DNA of 64,000 nucleotides, taken from assembly GCF_900107045.1 (NCBI RefSeq), contig NZ_FNON01000003.1, positions 682,001 through 746,000 on the forward strand, read 5' to 3'. Below, piece after piece: positions 8,333-17,541 of this stretch. A program made the translations under genes and the position numbers. Position 1 is the first letter of the stretch, and every line of letters starts with the position of its first letter. Below the pieces are notes generated by a model that did no database searches, was not told the DNA's origin, and saw only the letters and a list, made by a program, of their open reading frames with translations. This DNA is from Amycolatopsis xylanica (GTDB lineage: Bacteria > Actinomycetota > Actinomycetes > Mycobacteriales > Pseudonocardiaceae).

Positions 8333-9213
8333 TGGGCAACCTGATCAAAGCCGAGTTCCGCAAGACGCTCACCCTCAACACCTGGTGGGTGCTGCTGATC
8401 CCGCTGGTCATCACCGCGTTCGGGTTCTCCTGGGTGGTCGGCCGGACGGCGAACGACGTCGTGAAGTTCCTCGGCAGCGGCGATGCCGCCCTCATCGCCT
8501 CCGCCATCGGCGTGGAACCGGACGCGCTGCCGGTCGGTCTGCTGTCGATGGCGCACGGCGTCAACATCGCGCAGATCATCCCGGCGCTGTTCGGCGTGTT
8601 CGCGCTGGCCGGCGAGTACCGCAGCAAGACGATCACCACGACCTTTCTCACCGCGCCGAACCGGATTTCCGCACTCAGCGCCAAGATGATCACCTACGTG
8701 GTCTGGGGCGTCCTCTATGGACTTGTCGCGTTCGGCGTCTCGGCGTTGGGCACGCTGCTCAGCGTCGATTCCGTGCGCATGCCGAGCGGAGGGCAGTGGC
8801 TCGCGGCGCTCGGCGCGACCGTGCTGTCGTTCGTGCTGGTGACGCTGTTCGGCATCGGGCTCGGCGCGGTGCTGAACAAAGTCACACTCGCGGTCGTGCT
8901 CCTGCTCGTGTGGTTCCTGGTGCTGGAGTTCGTGATCGTGCTGGCCACGTGGAACTGGACCACTCTGCTGGGCACCATCCTGCCGAACGGCGCCGCGAAC
9001 GGGATCGTCGGCGGCATCGCGTCAGAGGCCTTCAAGATCAATTCGCTCGACTTCGGGGTGGACGACGACCGGTGGGGCCAGTGGTTCCTGCAGTTGAGCG
9101 CAGGCTCGCCAGGGGTGATCTCGTGGTGGGCGTCCGCGCTCATCTTCGCGGGCTGGACCGCACTGTTCTTCGGATTCGGCTGGGCGTCGAACCAGAAGCG
9201 GGACATCACCTAG
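8332..9213 (+). CDS. ABC-2 type transporter permease
   Basis: 293 residues with about six hydrophobic membrane segments, for example around 'LIPLVITAFGFSWVVG', 'GVLYGLVAFGVSALG' and 'LAVVLLLVWFLVLEFVIVLA'. It has a large extracytoplasmic portion before the last helix. 'AEFRKTLTLNTWWVLLIPL' at the N-terminus is typical of actinobacterial ABC-2 permeases. It partners the ATPase whose stop it overlaps by 1 nt. Function: export of an unknown lipid or drug. Confidence 0.9.
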   Translation: MGNLIKAEFRKTLTLNTWWVLLIPLVITAFGFSWVVGRTANDVVKFLGSGDAALIASAIGVEPDALPVGLLSMAHGVNIAQIIPALFGVFALAGEYRSKTITTTFLTAPNRISALSAKMITYVVWGVLYGLVAFGVSALGTLLSVDSVRMPSGGQWLAALGATVLSFVLVTLFGIGLGAVLNKVTLAVVLLLVWFLVLEFVIVLATWNWTTLLGTILPNGAANGIVGGIASEAFKINSLDFGVDDDRWGQWFLQLSAGSPGVISWWASALIFAGWTALFFGFGWASNQKRDIT

Positions 9214-9285
9214 ATAGCCCACGGCGGGAAAGCCGCATTTCTCCCTAAGCTGGACATGAATTGATCATGAACAGAGGGGGGACCT

Positions 9286-11118
9286 GTGCGCGGACGTGCC
9301 GTCTCGCTGACGCTGGCCGGACTGCTCTTCACCGGAGTGCCCGCGCTGGCGGCGCCGCCGGGCGCGGTCCTGTTGGCCGACACGAACAGAAACGGTTCGG
9401 TCGACGGGGCCGACCTGGCGGGCAAGGGCCGGTGGACGCCCCAGCGCGGGGCGATCTTCCTGCCGAACCTCGACGATGACGCGAAACGCTGCAAGGTCAC
9501 CGAAGACGACCTCAAGGACTATTCGATCGAGGTCGACCTCCGCCTCGCGGCGTGCAACGACGCGCAGGACGACGTCGTCAACGGGCCGCTGGACCTGGCG
9601 GACCTCGCGCCGTTGCGGACGTTGCCGCGCAAGGCGAGCCAGGACGGCACGGTGTCGCTCGGTGCGGGTGAGGGCAGGTACGCCCGCCTCTGGATCGAGC
9701 GCGGCGGCTCGTGGACGTCGCTCGGCGAAGGCGGGACGCTCACCGCCAAGGAGCTGACCGACGGCGCCAAGCTCGCACTCGAAGGCCGCGATGTCATCCG
9801 GGACAAGAGTGCCTGGAACGGCGTGGTCACCGTGACGCTCAAGGTCTCTGGCAGCGCGGACTCGGTCCAGCTGCGGGTGGCGCCGTTGATCATGCAGAGC
9901 GATTTGAAGGCGCCGCGCACGGTGGTGACCTCGAAGCCGCCGGTCGAGACCGAGCGCGGGTATCCCGAATTCCTCGGTGACCTCAAGAAGGCAATGACGG
10001 CGGCGAAGCTGCCGGAGTCCGCGCTGACCAGGGTCACCGACTACGACGAGTGGTTCCAGGACATCTTCGAACCCACCACGGCGAGCATGCCGGGCCCCGG
10101 TGGGCAGCCTCAGGTGCTGCACGTCCTGCTGCGCAGCGCGAACCTGCGCACCTCCGATTTCTCCAGCGGTGGCGGCGGTTCCTCACTGCGCGCGGCCGGG
10201 CGACTGGTGTTCACCACGTTGCGCGGGCCGGGCGTCGGTGTCGTCCAGCAGTTCACCGGCGAGCGCGACGAGACGGTCGACGACAGTCTCAACTCGACCG
10301 GCAACTACGAGAGCCTGCCGCCCTATCGCGGCCATCCGCTGGGAAGGCCGCTCTACGGCAGCGTCGCGAGCCGCAAGCCGGATCCCTCGTTCACCAGGCT
10401 GATCGACTCGCAGTACGCGGACCCGGTCGTGATCGACACCTCGTGGCTCATCGTCGGTCACTCCGACGAGACCACGCACGTGATCCCGGCGCGCACCGCG
10501 CGCGGCTGGACGCTGATGATCGCCGACCCGCGGCTCGCCATCGAGGTCATGCGCAAGGCCACAAAGGACGGACACGGCGACGCGGTGCTGTTCGACGGCA
10601 CCAGTGAGAAGAAGAAGCCGACGATCGACGAGGCGCTCGCCGATCCGGTGTTCCTGGAGCAGAACGAGACCGCGGCCCAGCACATCGACACCCAGATCGC
10701 CGTGCTGACCAGGGAAACCGGGCTCACCGAGCGCGAGCTGGTCCGGGTGCCGGTGCTGTTCGAGGAGGTCCACCTGGCCCAGATCGACGAACTCGTCGCG
10801 TCGGGCCGGATTCCCCCGCAGACGAAGGCGGGCCTGCAAAAGCGCACCGTGCCTGAGCGGGTCTTCGGCGCGCACACCGCGGGCATCCCGAACGGCATCT
10901 CGCTCGGCGGCGGCGTGTTCGGCGCACCCGATCCGCACGGCCCGCGTGTCGGCGGCGTCGACCTGTTCAAACGCGAGACCGAGCGGGCGCTCACGGGCAT
11001 TCCGCTGAAGGTGTCGTGGGTCGAAGACTGGGATTTCGCTCACAAGTGGCTGGGCGAGGTCCACTGCATCACCAACGCGTTGCGCGAGCCCACCAAGGCC
11101 GATTGGTGGCGTGCGTGA
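9286..11118 (+). CDS. Secreted protein-arginine deiminase (PAD) domain protein
   Basis: 610 residues from GTG at 9286. A Sec signal peptide spans about 1-23. A calcium-loop-like 'DTNRNGSVDGADL' follows, then the PAD catalytic domain in the C-terminal two thirds. All four catalytic positions of mammalian PADs appear in order: Asp in 'WFQD' (D259), His and Asp in 'VGHSDE' (H392, D394) and the nucleophile Cys in 'GEVHCITN' (C594, compare GEVHCGTN in PAD4). PADs convert protein arginine to citrulline in a calcium-dependent way. Export implies action outside the cell or on envelope proteins. It stands alone, 72 bp after the ABC operon. Substrate unknown. Confidence 0.85.
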   Translation: MRGRAVSLTLAGLLFTGVPALAAPPGAVLLADTNRNGSVDGADLAGKGRWTPQRGAIFLPNLDDDAKRCKVTEDDLKDYSIEVDLRLAACNDAQDDVVNGPLDLADLAPLRTLPRKASQDGTVSLGAGEGRYARLWIERGGSWTSLGEGGTLTAKELTDGAKLALEGRDVIRDKSAWNGVVTVTLKVSGSADSVQLRVAPLIMQSDLKAPRTVVTSKPPVETERGYPEFLGDLKKAMTAAKLPESALTRVTDYDEWFQDIFEPTTASMPGPGGQPQVLHVLLRSANLRTSDFSSGGGGSSLRAAGRLVFTTLRGPGVGVVQQFTGERDETVDDSLNSTGNYESLPPYRGHPLGRPLYGSVASRKPDPSFTRLIDSQYADPVVIDTSWLIVGHSDETTHVIPARTARGWTLMIADPRLAIEVMRKATKDGHGDAVLFDGTSEKKKPTIDEALADPVFLEQNETAAQHIDTQIAVLTRETGLTERELVRVPVLFEEVHLAQIDELVASGRIPPQTKAGLQKRTVPERVFGAHTAGIPNGISLGGGVFGAPDPHGPRVGGVDLFKRETERALTGIPLKVSWVEDWDFAHKWLGEVHCITNALREPTKADWWRA

Positions 11119-11153
11119 TCGAACTTGTCGGTGGGCACGCTTAGTCTGGCGGA

Positions 11154-14100
11154 GTGACAACAGCACCGACGCGTTCCCGTCAAGGGCTCCCGGATAGCGA
11201 GACAGCGCCCGCCGTCAAGAACGGCTGGATCCGCCGTCTCGCCGCCGCCTGCTGGCGCCACCCCAGGCTCGTGGTGCTCGCGCTGCTCGCGGCCATGTTC
11301 GGGGTGGGGCTGCAGGCGGCGAGCCCGCTGCTGGTCAGGACCGCGGTCGACGACGCGGTCGCGGGCCACACCGGGCAGCTCACCTGGCTCGCGGTGGCGC
11401 TGATCGGGTTGCAGGTGCTGGCCTTCGGCACCGCGTTCGTCCGCCGGTACGTCGGCGGCAGGCTGGCGCTGGACGTCCAGCACGACCTGCGGCAGCGGGT
11501 GTTCTCCGCGGTCTCGCGGCTGGACGGCGGCAAGCAGGACTCGATGAAGACCGGCCAGGTCGCGTCGCGCGCGATCACCGACCTGCAGCTGGTCACCACG
11601 GTCGTCATGCAGGTCCCGCTGTCGGCGGGCTCGGTGATCTTCGCGGTGCTGTCACTCGGCGCGATGGTCTGGATGTCGCCCGCGCTCACGCTGATCGCGC
11701 TCGTCGTCACGCCGGGGGTGGCGATCATCCTGGCCAAGAGCCGCAAGCGGCTGTTCCCGGCCACCTGGTCCGCGCAGCAGCGGGCCGCGGACGTCGCGCA
11801 GCATGTCGAGGAGACCGTCACCGGCGTGCGCGTGGTGAAGGGCTTCGGGCAGGAGGCGCGCGAGGTCGCGAAGCTGGAGCGCACGGCGAAGACGTTGTAC
11901 GCGGAGCGCCTGCGCGCGGCCAGGCTGTCCGCGCTGCCGACGGCGACCACGGCGGCGCTGCCCGCCGCGGGGCAGGTCGCGGTGCTCGGCGTCGGCGGCG
12001 TGATGGCGTTGCACGGCACCGTCAGCCTGGGCACCTTCCTGGCGTTCGCGACGTACGTGTCCGCGCTGATCGGGCCCGCCAGGATGCTGTCGGCGCTGAT
12101 CGTGCAGGCCCAGCTGACCAGGGCGGGCGCCGAGCGTGTCAACGAACTGATCGACGCGCAGCCCGAGGTGGTCGAGCGGCCGGACCCGGTCCCGCTGCCC
12201 GAAGGCCCGCTGGAGATCCGCCTCGACGACGTCAGTTTCGGGTACACCCGAACGGATCCGGTGCTCAACGGGCTTTCGCTGCAGGCACGCCCCGGCGAGA
12301 CGCTGGCGCTGGTCGGCACCGCCGGCTCGGGCAAGTCCACGATTTCCTTGCTGCTGCCCAGGTTCTACGACGTGCACACCGGATCGGTGTCGCTCGGCGG
12401 CGTCGACATCAGGGATCTCAAGCTCTCCGAGCTGCGCCAGGCGATCGGCGTGGTCTTCGAAGAGGCGTTCCTGTTCTCGTCCTCGATCAAGGAGAACATC
12501 GCGTACGGGCGCCCGGACGCGAGTGACGAGGAGATCTTCGCGGCGGCCCGCGCGGCCGAGGCCGACGAGTTCATCCGCAGGCTTCCGAACGGCTACGAGA
12601 CGCTGGTCGGCGAGCGCGGGCTGACTCTGTCCGGCGGCCAGCGGCAGCGTCTCGGCCTCGCCAGGGCCCTGATCACCGACCCGCGCGTGCTGCTGCTCGA
12701 CGACGCGACCTCGGCCGTCGACACCGTCACCGAGGCCGCCATCCACGACACGCTGCGCTCGGTCACCGCCTCCCGCACCACGCTGCTGATCGCGCACCGC
12801 CGGTCCACCTTGTCACTGGCCGACCGCATCGCCGTGCTCGACGCCGGGCGCGTCGTCGACGTCGGCACCGCGGCCGAGCTGCAGGAGCGGTGCGCGTTGT
12901 TCCGCGAGCTGCTCGGCGGCGAAGGCGAAGGCGTCGAGGAGGTCCATCGCTGCGACGGCCTCGAATGCGGCCCGGCGGGCATCACCCCAAGCCTGTGGCC
13001 GGACACCGGCGAGCACGACGCGGCCGACGAACTCGCGGACGCGGCCAAGCAGCGCACCACGTCGTCGCCGGCCGGTGGCCCGCCCGGATCGGCGGCCTTG
13101 GAACTGCCACCGACCGAAGAGCTGATCGAAGGCGTGCGCCGCCTGCCGCCCGCCACCGACGTCCCGCGCCTGACCGGCGTCGACGTCACCGCGCCCGACC
13201 CCGAGTTCCGCCTGCGCGGCCTGCTGCGCCCGGTGCGCTGGCTCCTGGCGGCGGCGATCGGCCTGGTCGCGGCGGACGCTCTCGCCGCGATCGCGCTGCC
13301 CGCGCTCTATCAGCACGGCGTCGACCAGGGTGTCCGCGCCGGTCTCGAGTCGGGCATCTGGACGGCGGCCGCGATCGGCGCGGTGATCATCGTCGCCGAC
13401 TGGTTCGTGATCAAGGCCCGCACCAAGCTCACCGCCCGCGTCGGCGAGACCGTGCTGTACGCGCTGCGCGTCCGCAGTTACGCGCACCTGCAGCGGCTCG
13501 GCCTCGACTACTTCGAGCGCGAGCTGTCCGGCAAGATCATGACCAGGATGACCACGGACGTCGACGCGCTGTCGACCTTCCTCCAGACCGGTCTGTCCAC
13601 CGCCGTGGTCAGCGCGCTGACCCTGCTCGGCATCTCGGCGGCCCTGCTGCTCACCGACGTCTCGCTGGCGCTGTACGCGCTGGCCGTGCTCCCGATACTC
13701 GGCGTGGCGACCGTCATCTTCCGCCGCTCGGCCTCGGCCGCGTACACCGAGGCCCGCGAGCGCGTCAGTGTGGTCAACGCGGACATGCAGGAGAACGTCT
13801 CCGGCGTCCGCGTCGCCCAGGCGTACAGCCGCGAGGAGCGTTCGGCCGAGGACTTCGCCTCCCGCAGCGACGCCTACCGCAGGTCCCGCCTGCGCGCCCA
13901 GCGCTACATCGCGACCTACTTCCCTTTCGTCTCAATGCTTTCCGGAGTCGCCGAAGCCGTCGTACTGGTCGCGGGCGCCCACCGCGTCGCCGCGGGCAGC
14001 CTGTCGGCCGGCGTCCTGCTCGCGTTCCTGCTCTACCTGAAGCTCTACTTCACCCCGATCGAGGAGCTCTCCTCGGTCTTCGACGGCTACCAGCAAGCCC

Positions 14101-14921
14101 GCGTCGGCCTCTCCCGCATCGGCGACCTCCTCCGCACCCCCACCTCGGTCCCGCCCGCCGCCGACCCGGTCCCGGTCCCCGCCAAGCTCCACGGCGAAGT
14201 CGCGCTGGAATCCGTCAATTTCTCCTACGCCGGAACCGAAACCCTCGCTTTGGCCGACATCACCATGCACGTGTCCCCCGGCGAGACCGTGGCATTGGTA
14301 GGCGCCACCGGCGCGGGCAAGTCGACCGCAGTCAAACTGGTCGCCCGCTTCTACGACGCCACCTCGGGCACGGTCCGCATCGACGGCGTCGACATCCGCG
14401 ACTACGACCTCACCGCGTTGCGCGGCCGCCTCGGCGTAGTCCCCCAAGAAGCCCACCTCTTCTCGGGCACGGTCGCCGACAACGTCCGCTACGGCAAACC
14501 CTCCGCCACAGACGCCGAAGTCGAAGCGGCCGTCCGCGCGGTAGGCGCCCTCGACGGCGTCGCCTCCCTCCCCGCGGGCTTCCACCAGCCCGTAGGCGAA
14601 CGCGGCCGCTCCCTCTCAGCAGGCCAACGCCAGCTCATCGCCTTGGCCCGCGCCGAACTCGTCGACCCCGACATCCTCCTGCTCGACGAAGCCACCGCCG
14701 CCCTGGACCCCGCAACCGAGGCAGCGGTCCTCCGCGCCACCGAACACCTCACCCGCCGCCGCACCACCTTCGTGGTCGCCCACCGCCTGGCCACGGCCGC
14801 CAAAGCCGACCGCATCTTCGTCCTCGCCAACGGCCGCATAGCCGAGTCCGGCCCCCACCCCACCCTCCTGGCCGCCAACGGCCCCTACGCCCACCTCTGG
14901 TCCCTAGACACCCACGCCTAA
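11154..14921 (+). CDS. Tandem-fused ABC exporter (TMD-NBD-TMD-NBD)
   Basis: 1255 residues from GTG at 11154: two complete half-transporters in one chain. Half 1 has its membrane domain at about 25-340 and an NBD with 'GTAGSGKST' and 'LSGGQRQRLGLARAL'. Half 2 has its membrane domain at about 690-1000 and an NBD with 'GATGAGKST' and 'LSAGQRQLIALARA'. Walker B of NBD1 reads LLLDD, with Asp 517 in place of the catalytic glutamate, whereas NBD2 has LLLDE (E1179). One ATP site is therefore predicted to be degenerate, as in heterodimeric exporters. A charged linker (about 590-660) joins the halves. Substrate unknown; multidrug or lipid export is likely. Confidence 0.93.
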   Translation: MTTAPTRSRQGLPDSETAPAVKNGWIRRLAAACWRHPRLVVLALLAAMFGVGLQAASPLLVRTAVDDAVAGHTGQLTWLAVALIGLQVLAFGTAFVRRYVGGRLALDVQHDLRQRVFSAVSRLDGGKQDSMKTGQVASRAITDLQLVTTVVMQVPLSAGSVIFAVLSLGAMVWMSPALTLIALVVTPGVAIILAKSRKRLFPATWSAQQRAADVAQHVEETVTGVRVVKGFGQEAREVAKLERTAKTLYAERLRAARLSALPTATTAALPAAGQVAVLGVGGVMALHGTVSLGTFLAFATYVSALIGPARMLSALIVQAQLTRAGAERVNELIDAQPEVVERPDPVPLPEGPLEIRLDDVSFGYTRTDPVLNGLSLQARPGETLALVGTAGSGKSTISLLLPRFYDVHTGSVSLGGVDIRDLKLSELRQAIGVVFEEAFLFSSSIKENIAYGRPDASDEEIFAAARAAEADEFIRRLPNGYETLVGERGLTLSGGQRQRLGLARALITDPRVLLLDDATSAVDTVTEAAIHDTLRSVTASRTTLLIAHRRSTLSLADRIAVLDAGRVVDVGTAAELQERCALFRELLGGEGEGVEEVHRCDGLECGPAGITPSLWPDTGEHDAADELADAAKQRTTSSPAGGPPGSAALELPPTEELIEGVRRLPPATDVPRLTGVDVTAPDPEFRLRGLLRPVRWLLAAAIGLVAADALAAIALPALYQHGVDQGVRAGLESGIWTAAAIGAVIIVADWFVIKARTKLTARVGETVLYALRVRSYAHLQRLGLDYFERELSGKIMTRMTTDVDALSTFLQTGLSTAVVSALTLLGISAALLLTDVSLALYALAVLPILGVATVIFRRSASAAYTEARERVSVVNADMQENVSGVRVAQAYSREERSAEDFASRSDAYRRSRLRAQRYIATYFPFVSMLSGVAEAVVLVAGAHRVAAGSLSAGVLLAFLLYLKLYFTPIEELSSVFDGYQQARVGLSRIGDLLRTPTSVPPAADPVPVPAKLHGEVALESVNFSYAGTETLALADITMHVSPGETVALVGATGAGKSTAVKLVARFYDATSGTVRIDGVDIRDYDLTALRGRLGVVPQEAHLFSGTVADNVRYGKPSATDAEVEAAVRAVGALDGVASLPAGFHQPVGERGRSLSAGQRQLIALARAELVDPDILLLDEATAALDPATEAAVLRATEHLTRRRTTFVVAHRLATAAKADRIFVLANGRIAESGPHPTLLAANGPYAHLWSLDTHA

Positions 14922-14960
14922 CCCCCCACCCCAAGCCCGCCCGCCAACTCCCCAAGCCCG

Positions 14961-15327
14961 CGCGTCATCCATCCAGGTACGCGTGCCGACTCCCCGTGCT
15001 CGCCCGCCAACTCCCAAGGCACGCGTCCCGCCTCTTCGCGCCCGCGTGTCGTCCATCTGTGCACGCGCGTCGTCCATCTGTGCACGCGCGTCGTCCGCCT
15101 GTGCACGCGCGTCGTCCGCCTGTGCACGCGCGTCGTCCATCCGCGTACGCATGCCGTCCATCCAGGTACGCGCGTCGTCCATCCGCGTACGCGTGTCGTC
15201 CATCTGTGCACGCGCGTCGTCCGTCCAGGCACGCGCACTGAGTCTTTGCTGCTCCCGCACGCGACTTTGCCTGTCGTGCACGCGACTTTGCCTGTCCGGT
15301 ACGCGAGTTTGCCCCTCCCAGGCAACG
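14961..15327. repeat. 21-bp tandem repeat (minisatellite)
   Basis: Thirteen units lie in exact 21-bp phase from 14961 to 15233; the core nine (15045-15233) follow CGCGTCGTCCATCTGTGCACG with substitutions. Four more diverged units of 28, 21, 21 and 24 bp run to 15327. Almost every unit ends in CACG, TACG or CACG-like. Because 21 is a multiple of 3, most frames stay open and would encode heptads, so long spurious reading frames cross it. The rest of the 14922-15388 gap holds no gene. Confidence 0.9.
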
Positions 15328-15360
15328 AGCCACTGCCGCCGCCGGCGGGCGCATTGTCAT

Positions 15361-15374
15361 ACCGACCGGTTGGT
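15361..15374. promoter_or_regulatory. Palindrome upstream of SCO6745-type gene, TetR-like operator
   Basis: ACCGACCGGTTGGT is a near-perfect 14-bp palindrome (one mismatched pair), 14 bp before the start codon, overlapping the expected promoter. Its form resembles TetR-family operators. No tetR gene is adjacent, so the regulator is unknown. Confidence 0.35.
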
Positions 15375-15388
15375 ACTACGTTGGCCGA

Positions 15389-16240
15389 ATGATCGAGACG
15401 GCACGCAAGACCTGGCGAATCATCGAGCCATACCACGGCATGATCTACTTCGCCCCCGAAGCAACGGCCGCCTACAAGGAACTCGGCCTAGCCTCCCGCG
15501 CGGGCTACTTCGCCTCCAGGTCAGCCGCACTCGGCCCAGTCCCGCCGTCCGTCGTCGTCGCGACCTTCTACAACTTCAACCCCGCCACGGTCCACGCCTC
15601 CCTCGCCGACGCCTGGACCATCACCACCCCGGCCGCGGTACTCGAAGCCCGCCACACCGCGGCCGACCAAGTCCTCCGCCGCATCCTCGGCGACACGGTC
15701 ACTTCCCCCGAAATGATCCGCGCGGCCCAGCTCATCCACGCGGCTGCCGAAACCATCACCGCCGACGTGACCGGCCGCCCCCTCTTCGCCGCGCACGCCG
15801 CCCTGCCCTGGCCATCCGAACCCCACATGATCCTCTGGCACGCCCAGACCCTGCTCCGCGAATACCGCGGCGACGCCCACATCGCGGCCCTGCTCACGGC
15901 AGGCCTCAGCGGCATCGAAGCCCTCATCACCCACGCCGCGGCCGGCGACGTCCCCGCCGAAACCCTCCGCAACTCCCGCACCTGGGCCATCGAAGACTGG
16001 CAAGCCGCGATCGCCGCCCTCCGCAAACGCGACTGGCTCACCGACGACGAAGCCCCCACCTTCACCCCCACCGGCGCCGCCCGCCGAGCCGAGATCGAGC
16101 GCGCCACCGACGAGAACAGCGTCACCCCCTACGCCCACCTCGGCGAAGAAGCCTGCGCCGAACTCCAAACCCTCGTAAAACCCTTCAGCCGGGCACTCGC
16201 CGCGGAACTCATGCCCTGGTTCCTCCCCAAGCAGGCGTAG
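15389..16240 (+). CDS. SCO6745 family helical protein
   Basis: 283 residues, mostly alpha-helical. It matches the actinobacterial SCO6745 family by its opening 'RKTWRIIEPYHGMIYFAPEA', the 'GYFASRSAALGPV' segment and the C-terminal winged-helix-like part with 'RDWLTDDEAPTFTPTGAARR'. The family is widespread and of unknown function; the C-terminal part resembles MarR/winged-helix folds. ATG at 15389 follows a compact promoter region containing a palindrome. The gene is convergent with the accessory toxin operon. Very C-rich third positions continue from the end of the ABC gene. Confidence 0.8.
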   Translation: MIETARKTWRIIEPYHGMIYFAPEATAAYKELGLASRAGYFASRSAALGPVPPSVVVATFYNFNPATVHASLADAWTITTPAAVLEARHTAADQVLRRILGDTVTSPEMIRAAQLIHAAAETITADVTGRPLFAAHAALPWPSEPHMILWHAQTLLREYRGDAHIAALLTAGLSGIEALITHAAAGDVPAETLRNSRTWAIEDWQAAIAALRKRDWLTDDEAPTFTPTGAARRAEIERATDENSVTPYAHLGEEACAELQTLVKPFSRALAAELMPWFLPKQA

Positions 16241-16262
16241 ATTTGACCGTCCCAGGCCGTGG

Positions 16263-16658
16263 CTATCCGACCTCAGCGGCGTGCGCGCCGGCGATAAGGC
16301 CGTCGGCCAAGGACGACATCTGTTCCTTGAAGGCACCCGTCCGAATGTGAAACGCCTCCTCGGAAGCCACAATCCGCGGCGCCAGCACCAGCGCGGCATG
16401 CACGACGTGAAGTTCCACATCGGACAGTGCGATCGTCATCCGGCGAGCCCGCGGCGCCTCGTCATACTCACGCACCGCCTGCCGCAGCCGTCCCCACAAC
16501 CCACGGACAACAGCGACCTCGACACCGACCCGCACTATCGAAACCAGCGGAACATCCGTTTCCACAAGCGCCAGCGCTTCGACAGCCAACCTGACCTGTC
16601 GCCGCGTGAGTTCGACGGAATTCGGCTCCCCGCGCTCCACCGTGACCAGGTCGGTCAT
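16263..16658 (-). CDS. Hypothetical protein, last gene of the Rhs toxin operon
   Basis: 131 residues and not recognised. It contains an amphipathic helical core ('RRQVRLAVEALALVE') and a second helical half ('ALSDVELHVVHAALVLAPR'), with no signal peptide or membrane segment. It follows the neighbouring orphan gene by 46 bp on the same strand, so it probably belongs to the Rhs transcript. Position suggests an immunity-like or accessory role, but nothing in the sequence proves it. Confidence 0.55.
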   Translation of the reverse strand: MTDLVTVERGEPNSVELTRRQVRLAVEALALVETDVPLVSIVRVGVEVAVVRGLWGRLRQAVREYDEAPRARRMTIALSDVELHVVHAALVLAPRIVASEEAFHIRTGAFKEQMSSLADGLIAGAHAAEVG

Positions 16659-16704
16659 GTCCTGTCCGCACCTTTCCGCTATCCAGCTCGAGGACGACGT
16701 GCAC

Positions 16705-17049
16705 TTAGCCCACTCGCCGATCGTCGAGCAACGTCAAACGGTCCGCACCGTCAAACTCGGCCAGATGCGTGATCGCGGGAATGAGCTCACCGGCGACCTT
16801 GTCAGCGCCAATGAGGTAGCCAGGACCACCGAGGAGCTCATCGTAGTTTTCGACAGCATCGTCCAACGACGCCAGGATTGGAGCCTTTCGAGCACTCACA
16901 AGAGCGATCACCCACTCATGCCGTCCGAGCGGGGCCGACCGGATCGCGGCCTCGACCTCTTCTTCGGATCGCGTCGCCAAGTCAACGGTTACGTGATCGA
17001 GCTGAGCCCAGTCGAGCTCCGTGCGCGAAGCTGCCCACTGCAGCTTCAC
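16705..17049 (-). CDS. Hypothetical protein, orphan gene in the Rhs toxin operon
   Basis: 114 residues from a GTG start at 17049; not recognised. The sequence is acidic and soluble with mixed alpha/beta character ('RHEWVIALVSARKAPILASL', 'ENYDELLGGPGYLIG'). It lies 26 bp after the probable immunity gene. Small, acidic, orphan proteins directly after polymorphic toxins are often immunity proteins or remnants of earlier toxin/immunity pairs; this is an inference from position. No strong ribosome-binding site is visible before the GTG. Confidence 0.5.
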   Translation of the reverse strand: MKLQWAASRTELDWAQLDHVTVDLATRSEEEVEAAIRSAPLGRHEWVIALVSARKAPILASLDDAVENYDELLGGPGYLIGADKVAGELIPAITHLAEFDGADRLTLLDDRRVG

Positions 17050-17075
17050 CGGTTAACAGCTCGGGATCGTGCCGA

Positions 17076-17540
17076 TTACCCACCACGGCGAGCCAGATCC
17101 GTGACATACGCGTCGAAGTCAGCGACCGACGGCACAAGGTCTTCCTTGGCCGCATCATCCGGTGGCAGCTTCGAAAGCTCCTTGTCCACAAAAGCATGCG
17201 TTGCCCTGGACAAGGCTCGGAGCGACTCCAGCTTGGGCGAACTGTCGATCCGACGTCCTTCCGACTCGATCACAATCGAGTCGTTCTCCTCACGGAAGTC
17301 GAGAATGAAAGATGAATCCGCTCCGACGAACTCATACGGATGGCCGGGCTTCAGCTTCCGCCGCAGCCCGTCGAGCAACTCGACCAACGCTACGAAGATC
17401 ATCATGCCCTGATCGGGAGCGCGGCCTCGCGAGGAGACTGATCCCACGTTGCCGACAATCTCCATGTCACCGAGGTCAAAGCCACTCGGCGGCTCGATGT
17501 GATCGAGGTCCTCACGTCGACTGAACTCGAACCTGACCAT
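17076..17540 (-). CDS. Probable immunity protein for the Rhs toxin
   Basis: 154 residues, acidic, soluble, without signal peptide; not assignable to a named immunity family by eye. The ATG at 17540 lies 1 nt after the stop of the toxin gene, the tight coupling usual for toxin/immunity pairs; an in-frame start further upstream would overlap the toxin. Features include 'GHPYEFVGADSSFILDFREE' and a helical C-terminus with 'FDAYVTDLARRGG'. Base composition is visibly less GC-rich than the flanking backbone, which fits horizontal exchange of the toxin tip with its antidote. Confidence 0.6.
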   Translation of the reverse strand: MVRFEFSRREDLDHIEPPSGFDLGDMEIVGNVGSVSSRGRAPDQGMMIFVALVELLDGLRRKLKPGHPYEFVGADSSFILDFREENDSIVIESEGRRIDSSPKLESLRALSRATHAFVDKELSKLPPDDAAKEDLVPSVADFDAYVTDLARRGG

Positions 17541-17541
17541 G

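Noticed and set aside
14890..16350. Reading frames running through the 21-bp repeats (plus and minus strands)
   Set aside because: They stay open only because the repeat unit is a multiple of three without stops; no start signals or family similarity.
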